Part shown: positions 33,901-46,278 of the stretch, in pieces
Position numbering within the stretch: the stretch's first letter is position 1
Layout of the letters: the number at the start of each line of letters is the position of its first letter
Source of the DNA: Naganishia liquefaciens
Lineage: Eukaryota; Basidiomycota; Tremellomycetes; Filobasidiales; Filobasidiaceae
DNA length: 64,000 bases
NCBI GenBank assembly: GCA_013423385.1
Contig: BLZA01000010.1
Location: 124,001-188,000, forward strand
Reading direction: 5' to 3'
The notes under the pieces: generated by a model
Told to the model about the DNA's origin: nothing
Databases searched by the model: none
The model's input: the letters and a program-made list of their open reading frames with translations, nothing else
Translations under genes and position numbers: made by a program

Positions 33901-36811
33901 CTCAGGTCTCGAGCACACCAGCAAAAAGCCAGCGCCGCGAGAAGCGATTCAGCTTTTAGACAAAGCAGGCATTGCATCGTTGATGCGTCTCTTGTTCTTC
34001 CCGGAAGGATTCCGCAAGAATTACCTTCACCGTATTCTTGGCAATCTCTGCGAAAACTCAAAGACTCGATCCGACGTGATCAATCTGCTCCTGGGCGTTC
34101 TGCAAGAAGAATCTGGGGATCTGTCTATGATCGACCGACAATCTACCAAACCGCCCCTCAAGCCCACCATCGGTCTTACACCCAAGACAACTCCTCGGCG
34201 CAAACCCGCTCCGGAAACGCCCTCATCGTATGCATCTTCCAGCGTCAACATGCTGTCGGGGTTGCAGGCAGCCGTCGTACCATCCTTTGTTGCCCAGAGG
34301 TCATTCGAAGCTCTGCATCATATCATCAGCAATAACGAGCAGGTGTCCATCTATTTCCTGAGCGAGCACGAGGTTCCTGTACCCAACAAGAAGGCCTTGC
34401 AAAAGAAGGGTCGCAGTCACAAGGCATCTACACAGACAACCTACCCGATCGTGGTACTGCTGCGTCTTCTGGAACGATCACAAATTCTGCAGGCTTCCAA
34501 CCTCATGGAGATGTTGACCGCCCTGCTCGCAATGCTTACCAAGCCATTGATGCAGCTGCCAAAGCCCAAGGATGCTCCCGTCGCGGAAAGCTCTTCGCAG
34601 ACCGGTGCCGACGCATCTGACGGCAACGCATCCGCAAATGCGACAAGCCAAGCGGAAACAGTGCCTAAACGCACTGCGGATAGCAGCAGCAAACAAGTCT
34701 CGGATGGCGTGGCCGATTCGACCTTGACCACACCGCCAACTCTTCCGCTCGAAGTTCTTCGTTTGGTGGTCAACATCCTTAATAACGGGGAATGCTCAAG
34801 CCGCACCTTCTCTCATACTCTCACCTTGATTCAGCACTTGTCTTCCGTTCCGGAAGCCAAGCAGATCATTATCGACGAGCTCCGAGACCGAGCCGGTAGT
34901 CTTGGAGTGATCCTGACAAACGACCTCCAGCAATTGGCCGTAGAGCTGGATAAGTCTCAAGGAAATGCGCAGGACGTAGACGTCAGCCGTTTCTCTCCAG
35001 CATCTTCGACTCAGGCCAAGCTGCTCAGGATACTCAAGACGCTCGACTATATGCACTCGTCCAAGACACCCGGATCCTCCGGCTGGGATGCCGCTGGCAT
35101 GGCTTCGGTGGCGGAAGGGTCGACTCAGCTTTCGGCAGACGAAGAACGCGTCTCGATCATCTTCGAGTCCCTGTCGTTCAATCAACTTTGGGATGCTTTG
35201 GGCGAATGCTTATCAGTTGTCGAGAAGCGTCCAGAGAGCATAGCCATCGGTACGGTCTTGTTGCCTCTTGTCGAATCTCTGATGGTTGTCAGCAAATACT
35301 CGAGCGCGAAGGCTGCGGCCAGCAGGGACAAACGCGCCGGCTCTGTCACCTTCTCGCCAATGAGTCCGAAAGACTCAGCCGCTTCGGAACCCGATCCTTT
35401 CTTGAAGTTTACGAATCAGCATCGAGCTGTGCTTAACATGATGGTGCGAAACAACCCATCTCTTATGAGCGGTTCATTCTCTTTGCTGGTCCTGAACCCG
35501 CGAGTGCTCGACTTTGACAACAAGCGCAACTGGTTCTCACAACAGCTTCGCAAAAAGCCGGCGTCGCGAGAGGTTGGAGGAACTATTCACTTGAACGTCA
35601 GGCGACAAGACGTGTTCAACGACTCTTATCGTGTGCTGGCGGGCAAATCTGGAGAAGCCCTCAAGTACAGCAAGCTGAATGTAAAGTTCCACGGCGAAGA
35701 GGGAGTCGATGCCGGTGGTGTGAGCCGAGAGTGGTATACGGTCTTGGCACAGTCGATCTTCAACCCCGGATATTGCCTGTTCGAGCCGTGCGCGGCCGAT
35801 CAATTGACCTACCAGCCATCGCAGAGGTCTTGGGTCAACCCGGAGCATATCGGATTCTTCCGATTCATCGGTAAGATGATTGGCAAGGCCATCTATGATG
35901 GTCGTCTCCTGGACGCCTACTTCAGCAGGGCTTTCTACAAGCAAATGCTCGGACGAAAGGTCGATATTCGAGATTTGGAGAGCGTGGACCCTGAGTATCA
36001 CAAATCACTCGTCTGGATGCTCGAGAACGATATTACCGACATTATCGATCTCGACTTTTCGCTCGAGGTCGAAGAGTTTGGCGCCAAAAAAGTCATCGAT
36101 TTGAAGCCCAACGGATCGCAGATTCCGGTTACGGAGGAGAACAAGAAGGAGTATGTTGAGCTCGTCGTGGAACACCGTCTCGAATCCGCCATCAAGGACC
36201 AGGTCAAGGCGTTCCTTGACGGATTCTACGAAGTCATCCCGCGAAACTTGATCACGATTTTTGATCCCGATCAGCTTGAGCGTGAGTCAGCCTGAGCTTC
36301 ATAAAGCAAACGAACTGACGTTGTCAACATAGTGTTGATCTCTGGTATCTCCATCATCGACGTTGACGAGTTGAAAAACGCCACACAGTAGGTATTCCGC
36401 GCTGTGATCTTTGGCCGAGCTGATCATCTCGCTTACAGGCTTCACGGATGGAAGAATGGAGATGCTGAAATATCCTGGTTCTGGAGAGCGCTTCGAAGCT
36501 TTTCTCAAGAAGAGCGTGCTCGATTCCTCATGTTTGTTACATCATCGTCGCGAGTGCCTCTGGGTGGATTCAGCCAGCTTCAAGGCAGTTCGGGCATTCA
36601 GCCATTCCAAATTCACAAGGTAAGTACTGACTTCAATGCGAAGAGGCCCGAAACTGAGACTAGTTCTCAGCTCTACCGTACCGATGTCTTGCCGAGCGCC
36701 GCTACTTGCTTCAACGAGCTGTTGCTTCCTTCCTACTCGTCCTATGAGGACTTACGTGCGAAGCTATTGACCGCAGTGACCGAAGGAGCTGAGGGCTTCG
36801 GCAAGGCTTGA
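24964..36811 (+). CDS. TOM1: Giant HECT E3 ubiquitin ligase, TOM1/HUWE1 family
   Basis: HECT-type ubiquitin ligase; yeast Tom1 acts on excess histones, ribosomal proteins and other nuclear substrates. Twelve exons: 24964-25002, 25065-28077, 28128-28571, 28620-28742, 28794-28862, 28913-31715, 31765-32534, 32583-33308, 33363-36281, 36333-36387, 36439-36619, 36671-36811. They sum to 11,283 nt and 3,760 residues. The N-terminal 1,100 residues are the helical DUF908/DUF913-type region. A UBA-like segment (VDTLVEMGFTRHAATVAL) lies near 1,440. A highly acidic Asp/Glu region spans about 2,170-2,380. Two ubiquitin-binding-motif repeats follow (GIDPEFLEALPDDMREDV and ISPEFLDALPPEIRAEV). The HECT domain fills the last 350 residues, with catalytic Cys 3727 in PSAATCFNEL (codon 36707-36709). 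The intron at 32535-32582 is discussed under findings. It ends 139 bp from the convergent AFG1 gene. Confidence 0.97.
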
Positions 36812-36950
36812 AACCGCTCCTTCATCGTAATCTCTCCATCCAATTCCTGTTGCAACACTGCAACGCTGTACCACCTGTCCAAATTGTCAAAATAGAAGAA
36901 ATTGTAGCAATGTAATATCGGCGCGACCCATGTCGACTATATGTCTGAAT

Positions 36951-39180
36951 CTATGCGAGACCGTTATGACTAGTGCGAAGCGTAACCCGATGATGCTGTC
37001 CAGTCTCTCGTTCTGTTGCCGAAGAGTTAGAAGCGTTATTGCTAGACATGGTGAAGGCTGCTCACCCCATTTGTACCAGTCGGCTGACACACCGCGCAAA
37101 TGCGAATAGCTCTTCTTGGCCCGTGAATATTGTTGATGTTTTGACGTCGTCTGCAGCGAGTCCCTGTAAGGTCGGATGTCAGCCTCTATCCAGTGTGTGA
37201 TGTGTGTCGACTCACAAGATCATCCATTACTGAAGGCCAGTCTACTGTCAGAAGGAGCACCAATACCGAAATTCGTCGGACTCACCTTGACGCATATGAT
37301 CATTCGCCACTTTTGCTGAATCTGGCGATGCAGAGTCTTCTTCGGAAAAGATCTGGAAGATGGGAACCTCGGACGAAATGAAGAGACGTGTCTGGGTGAT
37401 CACGGTCAGATACTGGACGGTCAATCAATCGAGGAAGCCTCACTTTACTTTCGTAGCATGCTGCCATGAGGATGAACATGAGCCAATAGCCGCAACGGCA
37501 AGCGAAGACACTCACCGTCTATGAAGGTGATGAACCGACGAGCCTGACACACGCGTCATCAGTCAAGGAATCCCAACGTTCGTCAAGTACACTCACCATA
37601 TCCTTCTCGCCCAAACCCATCCTGGCAACCTCTTCGACAAATATTGTACCGAAGTTTTTCGTGATCTCCAAATAATCCGCACTACTCAGCGGCTTGCCGC
37701 ACAGCTGATCAAAGGAGAAGCGTGCAACATTGGACGTGCTCTGGGGTACTTTGAGTGTCCTGCCCCAGATCTTGAGCTGTCTGTCTTTGATAACGGGGTC
37801 CGGAACGCCGGATTCAGACGATGCGGCAGAGGTGAGTCCGTCGAAGAGTTTCTGCATTTCCGTTCGCGTCTCCTGATTGAGCGGGGAAAAGTAGACTTTT
37901 GACAATGCACGAGGGATTTTTCGGTAATCTACTCAAGGGGTCGAGTGAGCGAGATATACGATGTCGCGCCAGCCGAACATACCTGTTCCGGATTCCAAGT
38001 CGATAATATCGAAACGCTCTTTGATCATATCGATACACGGCAGGAAACTTGTCCGCTGAATACCGTTCTGGTATAGCTCATCTGGATGACGGCTGTGTGG
38101 AATTAAGCATTGAACAGCGGGCCTGATGATAGGCAAACGTACTTGCTCGTGATCACGCAAACCACACCGTATGCCATCATTCGTTCCAGTAATTGCCGCA
38201 AAATCATTGCGGTAACGATATCTGTCACTTGAAACTAGCCGCACATTGATTGGTCATCTGCAGGTGATAACCCAAATTTGATGACTCACTTCATCAAAAC
38301 ACAAGATCCTTCCCTCCTCTGCCAACTCCCTCGCTGCTTCGTAAATCGCATCCTCCTCATCCATCCCTTTATTCTTCCCCCACTGCCCAAACCCTTCAAA
38401 CAGTCCACCGCCCGTCAGTCGTTCAACCCCGACAGCCCGCTCATCACTCTTTCCCTCCATCGGGTTAAACTCCTTGACTTTTCTCGCGTGTCCCTTTCCC
38501 TCCCTAGGTAGACCATGCTTGATGGCATGTACACGCCGAAAGACATCGACCATGAATGCGTGGAAATGCACCCGTCGACGGTGCGGGTGTAGGTGTGCGG
38601 GGAGGGTATCGTAGAAGAGGTCCATGAGCATTGTTTTACCAGTGCCGACGGAGCCGTGCAGGTACATTCCTCGCGGGACATTTGATGGTGCGCGTGGAGT
38701 TTTGCGTGAGCCGAATGGGCTAAGGCTTGAGAGCTGTTGCGAGGTAAGGAAGATTGTGCATCATGCGCTGGGTAGACTCACCCATCCCGATTTTCCGTGA
38801 CTCGGCGGCACATCGACAGGGGTATAGTCCTTCAACTGGTCATGCAGCCCTTGCAGCAGATTCACTACCCCTCTTTGGTGATCATCATCTCTCAATACCC
38901 CATTCCGGACGGACGATTCGTACCGACTGTTCGGGTCATCGCCGTCCAATTGCACCGGTACATCCGTAAGGTCCCGAAGGACGGGGGCAGCCTCGGGCGT
39001 TGGCGTTGAACCGACCGTCGCTCTCGCTGCTGCAGAAGCATACGACCGAACGTCTGTTGGCGTTCGCGGCGGCAGTGTCTGTGTTCCGCGTTGACTGCGC
39101 GGCAACCTTGCGCTCCGCTGCTTGACCGCTTGTCTCCGCGCAACGGCAACCGTGGCCGTGAAGGATGGATTCCTCAGCAT
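36951..39180 (-). CDS. AFG1: AFG1/LACE1-type mitochondrial AAA ATPase
   Basis: P-loop ATPase of the mitochondrial inner membrane, known in yeast and animals for quality control of respiratory-chain subunits. The N-terminus from the ATG at 39180 ([17 protein letters not shown]) is a typical mitochondrial presequence. Exon 1 ends at 38782, exon 2 is 38733-38290, and exon 3 starts at 38234. Walker A is [14 protein letters not shown]; Walker B and the following strand read RILCFDEFQVTDI, rebuilt over an intron. The sensor region is [17 protein letters not shown]. Family-specific segments are [10 protein letters not shown] and [13 protein letters not shown]. The C-terminal exons read [24 protein letters not shown] and end at a TAG (36951-36953). 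The extreme C-terminus after VSRLVQM departs from the usual ending, and its last splice is less certain. Length is about 550-600 residues. Confidence 0.95.
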
Positions 39181-40730
39181 GATGCGATTGTCGGACGAGG
39201 CTATCCCGTAGATGTGGCACACGATGGAGGCACCATCATCCGTTCATGTCGACAAGAAGACCTGGCGCCCACTTTCGGCTTTACGGCTGGCTGAATGGCG
39301 GATGGGCGGGTCACGTGACCTTTCGGGGTTGACCGGTCTCGGAGCGACTCTTGCTTGAATTCTCCGACCAGAGGCGGTCATCAATAAACGGCAAGGAATA
39401 TGTATGCTGCAACGTCGGGGCATCGCTTCATGTGCGCGCAACGATGTGAGGATTATCGCAATCCAGGTGCTGAGCTTTGGCCATGTTGAAGGACGTCGGG
39501 TGCCTTGGGTTCTTGTCCGCCTTCCCCCTGTTTCTGCAATGGTACGATCGAGCCGTATCGGCAGGTCGATGATGCTTTGGTCCATCGCTGCCAGCGTAGG
39601 AACCTCGCTCGAGTGGCCGTCGAGCGACCCAAAGTGAACGGTGTATTTGCGTGGCAACCAGTGTCCCAAGGCAATCACGGCGCAGCCTCATCGGAAAGTT
39701 GCTCGAGGTTTCAGGAGATCTTGAACAAATACAGGTTCTGATTACTGATTTGACGTGAATATTCCTCGAAGAGAATACATAAGAGGGATTTGGCAGGTGA
39801 AGCAAGGGAGCAAAGGATCGATCGCCAACCAAAGGATCATTTTCGATGAATCCGAATTTCCGAGCATGTCTCAGTGCGGTGCTCCGAATGTTTGGCCATG
39901 GGAGAGGGAAATAGCTTTGGTCGCTTCCCTCGAGAAGCAGCGTGAATGATGTCTAAACGAACGCCAACCCAGTCGTTGAAGTCAAGCAGACGCAGCCCAG
40001 TAAGCTTTCAATCCTTCTGCCCAGAGAGTTACCCTCGTTGTGCCAAACAGTAACTGTCAATTTACTCGTGGTCGACATAATAGTCAGCAGCTCCTCTTCT
40101 CGATTCCTCTGGCCCTGATCGCCATTCCCGCGTTGTCTCAGCTTTTGTGTTGATCTTCTCAATGACGAAACGCTCTTGCTGCTCGCTTACCTAGGACTGA
40201 ACACCTTACAGCTCGCCCTGTGACCTTGACAAGGCTTCCAACTTACCGATCGGTACATGGATCACAGTGACTCAGCCCAAAACCCGCTATCTCTGAGGTA
40301 CCCCTCGATCGCATCTGGATGTACAGCGCCAGGCATCCACCGGCGGAACGGCTGACAGGGCACGCCAGGCGGAACGGCGCAATCACCTGGAGAGCGGCAG
40401 CTATCTGGCCAAACTGGATCCGCGGTCAGCCCGGCGATCTGGGCTAGTCCGAGACGAGACGAGAAGAGGAGATTTCCGCATTCTAGCTAGGGGAGCTTCA
40501 TTAATTAGTGTCATGGGCTGATAGCGTGCGGGAGTGCGGACGCCAGCCCTTTTGCGGTTACTTCAGCAGGCTCTGGATCGTTACTTGGAGCCCTGATACA
40601 CCACGACATCGGCGTTGCTTGGAAGAGTTGACACTCGCTGGCTGGCTCGAATAAAGCAGATCTCAACCGGCTCGTCAAGGACTCCTCGAGCGACAGCAAA
40701 CTCCTCGTTCATAGCGCGGTCTACAGCGGA
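39181..40730. other. Long intergenic stretch, AFG1 and PRXL2-like promoters
   Basis: About 1.55 kb between two divergent starts. Several open frames overlap at 39400-39680 on both strands, including a plus-strand ATG frame (39404-39637) and minus-strand frames. None carries a motif or convincing splice partners, so I list no gene. A 41-codon minus-strand ATG frame at 39953-40078 is equally unsupported. The stretch should hold both promoters. Confidence 0.4.
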
Positions 40731-43601
40731 ATGACGTCTACCATGGTATCTGGCCCGTTTGACGCCGCCTATTCGCTTTACTCGCCAGAGACAGACATTC
40801 TTTCTCTCTCGAGCGCGACGACGCCGCAACGACCGGTTTCAACGCATACTTTTGGGTCGGGCGGCAAAGAACACGCTCACGTCGCCATGAATCGTCAGTT
40901 CTCCGATTCGTCGTACCAGAGTCTTCCGCAAAGTCCGCTTGGATATCGCGGAGCGGAGGCAGTCAAACTGTCGCCGAATAATATTGTCGTTCTGGACGAG
41001 GAAATCGATCCGCTGGACAAAACACCGCAGGAGGAGACGATAAGACGGTTGGCCAAGGCGCGTGAACAGCGTAATGGGCCAGCTTCATCGACAAATTCTA
41101 CAGATGCTGCAATGGACGATTTGTTTCCCGAGGGCTCTCAGACATCCAGTCATACCTCGGTCCAGGAGGAGGAGGAGATCCTCCGGCAAAAAGTAATGCC
41201 TGTAAGCCCCTCTCCGAATCGCCGAGCTACAACTGGTATCGTCGAACTCGGTCCCGTTATCGATACCCACGTTCAGCGCTCAACTTCGCTGTCGGCCGCT
41301 TCATCACCGCGCCTCGGCCAGCGAGTCCTTCGAAAACAGGTGCCGGAATGGACAGAGAGTCTGGAAAATCTGGAGCAGCTGCGGATCACGCCGACAACCA
41401 CTCCGCAATTCAATCGATCTGGATTCTCGGCATCGACTTTGCTCGTATCGGCTACCTCGCCGATGACGTCGGAGCTTGACACACTCACGCTGCCCTCGGC
41501 ACCTCGAGAAGATGGGATTCTGGCTCGGACCGCGCGACGACTTCGTCTTGGCTCGAAGGAAAAGGAAAGGGACAGGGTTGGACCCGTCGGCGAGATGCCC
41601 ACAGACATTTCAGGCCCCATCACCATCGGGCAAGCCGAGCCAAGAGAGAGACGCAAGACTATGCCACATATACCCACAAGAACGGTTTCACTTGCTGCCC
41701 CTGCTTGGCCACCGCGTGTTACCGATGAACTCGACTCCCGCACACACCACCCATACAACCATTTTATCTATGCGCAAGACTACGCCGCGCCGTATCCGGA
41801 TCCGTCTCCGCTCGAGGAACCTACTGCGCAAGCCGCGAACGAGCTAATCAACGATTCGCGTCGGCCTTCCGAACAGACTTTCACTTCGGGCTTTAGCCTG
41901 ACCCGACTCACAGATGAGGATAATATTCCCTCGGAGCGGGATACGCCGGGGAAAAGGCTTGCACCTTTGCCTGAGCCATTGAGCGGATACGAAGGCGGCG
42001 ATCGATTCAGTGCGCAGCCGCTAGCAGGGATGAGCAAGTCGTTTTCCGAGAATCATCTGGTCCTCGGTGGTCCCGCCCGCACCACAATCGCGCTGAATCG
42101 AGGCGTTTCGTTCCAACAACGTGCGGTACGCACGACGAAGCTATTCACGTTGTCCGAAAGCGGATCGGCTTCGGTACCTGCGCATTCACGGACAGCGAGT
42201 CGGTCGAGGATCACCCCTCGGGGTTCCCCCATGCTCGATCACGACGCACCCACCTTTCCCTCAGCGCCCAGTCCCATCCCTCGTTCCACCTCCCGCCATC
42301 GCGGACTATTCAGCCGAAATAACTCATCTTTCCACGTCAGTGCCCCGACTGGACACACCTCATCCGACACGGAACCCAGCAGCGACGCGCCCACGCGGCC
42401 CTTTTCGCTCGCTGCCCGTCGTGCGCGTGCTCGTGCGCGCGAGAGAGAGGCAGAGATCTTTGCGGCCGGTCCGGATCGGCTTCCCACGACGCGGGAAATG
42501 CTGGATGTTGGAAGGCACAGGGTGTATGATGTTGCTGGGCGAAAAGTTGCGTTTAGGGATATCATTGCTGGAGGTGTCGGGTGGCAGACGGTGGTGGTTT
42601 TCATAAGGCATTGGTAAGCTCTGGGCGTGGACTGTGTGCGTGGGCTCGAGCTCATGAGAGTGCTAGGTATTGCCCTCTATGCGCGGAATATGTCGAGTCG
42701 ATCGTGCGCAGTGTTACCCCTGAAGCACTGGAATCCGCCAAAGTCAAGCTCATCATCATCGGGAACGGTTCCCGCCGTATGTTACCGGCATACAGTAAGC
42801 TTACCCTAGAGTCCGCAAAGAACTCTTCTGACGCGTCTTTAGGCACCAAAGTCATGCGATGTCCGTTCGAAATGTATACGGATCCAAAGCTGAGGGTGTA
42901 CCGTGGGCTGGGTATGACGAGGCAGACGCACGATGGCGGAGAAGAGGACGAAAAGGGAGATTACGTTACGATGGGAACGATGAAGGGGACGTTGGCGGTC
43001 GCGAAACGCGCCATCAAGATGCCGCTCGGTCGGCCCGGGTAAGCGCTGGGTGTCTCCGGACAAACGCGACATGATACTGATTACTTGACCATTCCAAAGC
43101 ACGATCCCGCAACTCGGTGGTGAATTCATTTTTTCGAGCAGCCTTTCCTGCACCTATGCCCACCGCATGATCAACACCCGTTCCCATGCGCCCATCCGCG
43201 ACGTGATCGCCCTCACCGGCGCGCGCCTTGACTTTATCCACACGGAACGTGGACCGCCCGCGCCCCTCATTCATCGTACGCCGATGCTCGGCGTGCAAGT
43301 CGAACAATCGGACGGGATGCTCTTTGGTAATTGGGGTGAGAGCGGTGTGAGGCTCAGCGTAGAGGAGCGCCGAGCATTGGAAGCGCGCAGGGAAAGTGAG
43401 GGTGAAGAATGGCGTGTTGCGAAGGAGAATGAGCTCGAGCGGATACGAGAACAAAGGGAGAGACGGAGGAGTCGGCTTGAGGGCCTAGGCCGGGCGGCGT
43501 GTGAGGCAGAGGACGGAGAGGGTTTGACGAGTGCAGATGAGGCTGTTGGGACGAGGATTGTAGGTCATCCGCAGAAGACATATCAAAGTCCACCGATGTG
43601 A
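40731..43601 (+). CDS. PRXL2-like (AhpC/TSA-type) protein with long disordered N-terminus
   Basis: Four exons (40731-42613, 42667-42794, 42843-43038, 43100-43601) encode 902 residues. Residues 1 to about 590 are low complexity, Ser/Pro/Arg-rich. A thioredoxin-fold domain then follows (about 595-800). It has a peroxiredoxin-like active-site segment, VVVFIRHWYCPLCAEYV with a Cys-Pro-Leu-Cys core assembled over intron 1. Next come VKLIIIGNGSRRMLPAY, PFEMYTDPKLRVYRGLGM and a C-terminal IPQLGGEFIF with AHRMINTRSHAP. This is the pattern of the PRXL2/AAED1 family in fungi. The tail after about 830 is a charged, Arg/Glu-rich coiled-coil-like stretch. The family's activity is poorly defined; redox function is inferred from the fold and CxxC. 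The long N-terminal extension suggests a signalling or scaffold role, which is speculative. Confidence 0.88.
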
Positions 43602-44097
43602 GGCATTCATAGCTCGTAATGTCCATAATATGTAAAGGTCGAGGCGACTTGCTTGTAGGAGTATCAAATTCAGTGAGCTATGTGATAGATGATGATAAGC
43701 CGAACAATGGCCTCAAATACAGCCTATCTTTCCAAAGCTACCACGTACATTAGCTAGATAATAGCTCACTGCCTTTATTCTGCCTGGCTGCGCCCCGACT
43801 GCGTCATCGCACCCGAGCCCAGTGGCTTTCTCCCAGGGTGACGACCCTATGAAGCCAATATTCCCTGCCTGCCGGATGCGGAAGAATAAGTCCGCGAGAC
43901 TCACGCGACGCGTCTTGGATTGTTGTCGCTGATCGGGTTCTCTTGTTGCTGATGGAAGATGGAAGACTGCTGCTGGTGACTGCTTCTGCTTCTGCTTCTG
44001 CTTCTCCAGCCTTCCATCACTCCCGTGCGGGCTGACAAGAGTTCTGGTACGTCGCTTCCAGTCTGCAGGGGTGTCAATTGACATTATCATCCAGGAA
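43602..44097. promoter_or_regulatory. Intergenic spacer with hexamer repeat
   Basis: About 500 bp between the PRXL2-like stop and the start of the next plus-strand gene, so it holds the terminator of one and the promoter of the other. It contains a four-copy TGCTTC repeat at 43981-44004. No gene was found. Confidence 0.45.
43981..44004. repeat. TGCTTC tandem repeat, four copies
   Basis: Four perfect copies of the hexamer TGCTTC, 94 bp before the ATG at 44098. It gives a pyrimidine-rich strand near the presumed transcription start and may be part of the core promoter or leader, or a plain microsatellite. Confidence 0.85.
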
Positions 44098-46278
44098 ATG
44101 GCATCTGTTCAGCCGCGGTCCATCCTCCTGCCGTCTCCCACTCGCACGCACGCCGACGAATGGCCCGCACGGTTCGCTCCTGCTTCCCCCGCGATGGTGT
44201 CGACACCACATGAAGAGCGGCGTAGGACGAGCATCACGATCGAAGATCGGCCACGGATCGTGGCGAGGCCGGTGGTCGATGGCTCGCGAAGGGACAGACG
44301 ACGCTCCTCGACTGTTTCCACGCCGGCGCCCTTCCCGCAGCCACGTCGGTCTCTTGACGCTTCCGAAGATGCACCCTCTCTCGGTCGTAAAGCCAGCACC
44401 GGCAGCGTTTTTGCGACCCTCTTTTCCGGACGAAAGAAAAAGATATCCAAGGATGATAGCTCGAATTCCCGCATGGGCCGGGAAGCAAGCATGGAGTCGC
44501 TCGAAGGGGAGGTCGTCGAATCGCACGGAGAGATGATGCCTCTCCAGGCGGCACGAAAACGCGCAATGTCAGCCGTACCGTCTGTGACCGAAACGAATCC
44601 CGCGCCGACACGACTCGCAGCCCCTGCACCGCCCGTTCGTCGCGTCTCGGAATCGGATGCATCACTCGTACAACCGCATCGGCCTCGTCCGCCAATGCTG
44701 CACCTACAGACGTCGCCCCTTCAGACGACTTTCCCATCTCAGCAGCAGCCTCGTCGGAGATCATCGACGCGTCTAGCATCACCCTCTGTAGCGAGCGCCT
44801 CATCCCGACGAACATCGTCCCGTCCTACAAGCCCTGCAACACCGGGATTCGCTGCTTTTCAGGGCTTCATCACCGGACCACGAGATCCTGCTCAGGCCAA
44901 TTCATACGCCTCGACATCATCCCCGCGTTCTCCTATGTACGTGCCAGAACCATTCCGGTCTTCTACATCGCAATTTCCGCGGATTCCCGCGCCGTTCTCG
45001 TTGACGATCCGTGAGGGCGATGACAAGCTTCCAGACGGTCCATCAGAACTTTCCTCGGCATCGACGCTCGATCCCGCGCAATTTGAGGACGGATCTGACG
45101 GGGAATCGTGGCTTGACAAGTTGGCGCCCATGATTGCGCTCTCCACGCATTCACCTGCCGCCGCTTCACCAGCGTTCGTCGACGCGTCAGAACCACGCAC
45201 GCCAGTGCTTGGAGACGAGGCGGGCGATCGCGTATCCATCACGTGTGACGCGGCGCCATCTATAGCGCACAGTGAATCAGGTCCTCCACCAACGTTCAAG
45301 GTCATTCCCGCCACTCCTATCGTTCCGCCTGAAGCATCTCCCGTCGCAGCTCAGGAGACATCGGCGGGAGACAGCAAGCAAAGAAAGAAGCGGGATTCGG
45401 TCGTTGTCGTTCCGGTAAATCCCATGCGGCCGCGAACGTTGGCTTCGCTCTTGGACAAAGACACGACGGGGCCCAAAGAACCGTCAATGTTGATCGCAAA
45501 GGAGGACGACAAAGCGACGACTCTGGGCGCCGTATCCCTGCTCGGCTCCGAAGTCTTCAAAACCGGCTCCTCCGATTCGGCCGATGACGAATCTCCCGAC
45601 TCATCGCCCGGTATCTCACCCGTTCGTTCCCCCTCTGCCGAATCTCTCCAACGAAACACCGCCCCGCTCCGGCTTGCCCATCCTCCGCGGCTGATCAGCC
45701 CGACCGCCACTTCGCGTCCGGCTCACTCAACGCTCTCCATGTCGTCCTCACTCCAATCCTCGCGCGCGCTCACGCTGAGTACAAGCAGCACCCTGGCGTC
45801 CTCTTTGGATTCCCTCGATACGATGGACCTCGATGATGTCGATTCCGCGCTCGGAACCATGCTTGCCAGTCTCTCGACGCGTCCGTCACTTGCCGATCGA
45901 CTGAGATTCGACGAACCGAGTCTGGGTGCCTCACCGCAGCTGCAAAGAAAGGCGCAGGAGATGGAGCTTTCCGCATTGGGTTTTGCGCCACAGCATACGC
46001 CCGAGCCTTCAACGCGCGATTTCTTCCCCCCGCCGACGTTCCACTCCGACATCAATCTGTTCGACCGTGCTCGGCCGGACGGCGTGTACCGTACGAGCAG
46101 CGACGACGACGACGACGACGACGATGACACGCACGACAGCGAGACAGAGAGCATCTTCAGTGATATCGATGATCTTGGGTCGGTTAGTATTGCGGTTGTG
46201 CAGAAGCAGGGACAGGCAGTCTTCGCTTCGCCGCGAACGCTGAGTATTGGGGATTCCGCGGTTGAGCGGCTGTGTTGA
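44098..46278 (+). CDS. Ser/Pro-rich disordered protein
   Basis: A single intronless frame of 726 residues from the ATG at 44098; the open frame extends a few codons further upstream but without an ATG. The sequence is low complexity throughout: Ser, Pro, Ala, Arg and Thr dominate, with many SP/TP and RRxS-like sites suitable for kinases. A Lys/Arg patch (FSGRKKKISKDD) follows a short hydrophobic stretch near residue 115. A run of eight Asp residues lies near 672-680, followed by DSETESIFSDIDDLGSVSI. No folded domain was recognised. It resembles the regulatory or scaffold proteins of fungal polarity and stress signalling in composition only, so no function is assigned. Confidence 0.75.
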   Translation: MASVQPRSILLPSPTRTHADEWPARFAPASPAMVSTPHEERRRTSITIEDRPRIVARPVVDGSRRDRRRSSTVSTPAPFPQPRRSLDASEDAPSLGRKASTGSVFATLFSGRKKKISKDDSSNSRMGREASMESLEGEVVESHGEMMPLQAARKRAMSAVPSVTETNPAPTRLAAPAPPVRRVSESDASLVQPHRPRPPMLHLQTSPLQTTFPSQQQPRRRSSTRLASPSVASASSRRTSSRPTSPATPGFAAFQGFITGPRDPAQANSYASTSSPRSPMYVPEPFRSSTSQFPRIPAPFSLTIREGDDKLPDGPSELSSASTLDPAQFEDGSDGESWLDKLAPMIALSTHSPAAASPAFVDASEPRTPVLGDEAGDRVSITCDAAPSIAHSESGPPPTFKVIPATPIVPPEASPVAAQETSAGDSKQRKKRDSVVVVPVNPMRPRTLASLLDKDTTGPKEPSMLIAKEDDKATTLGAVSLLGSEVFKTGSSDSADDESPDSSPGISPVRSPSAESLQRNTAPLRLAHPPRLISPTATSRPAHSTLSMSSSLQSSRALTLSTSSTLASSLDSLDTMDLDDVDSALGTMLASLSTRPSLADRLRFDEPSLGASPQLQRKAQEMELSALGFAPQHTPEPSTRDFFPPPTFHSDINLFDRARPDGVYRTSSDDDDDDDDDTHDSETESIFSDIDDLGSVSIAVVQKQGQAVFASPRTLSIGDSAVERLC

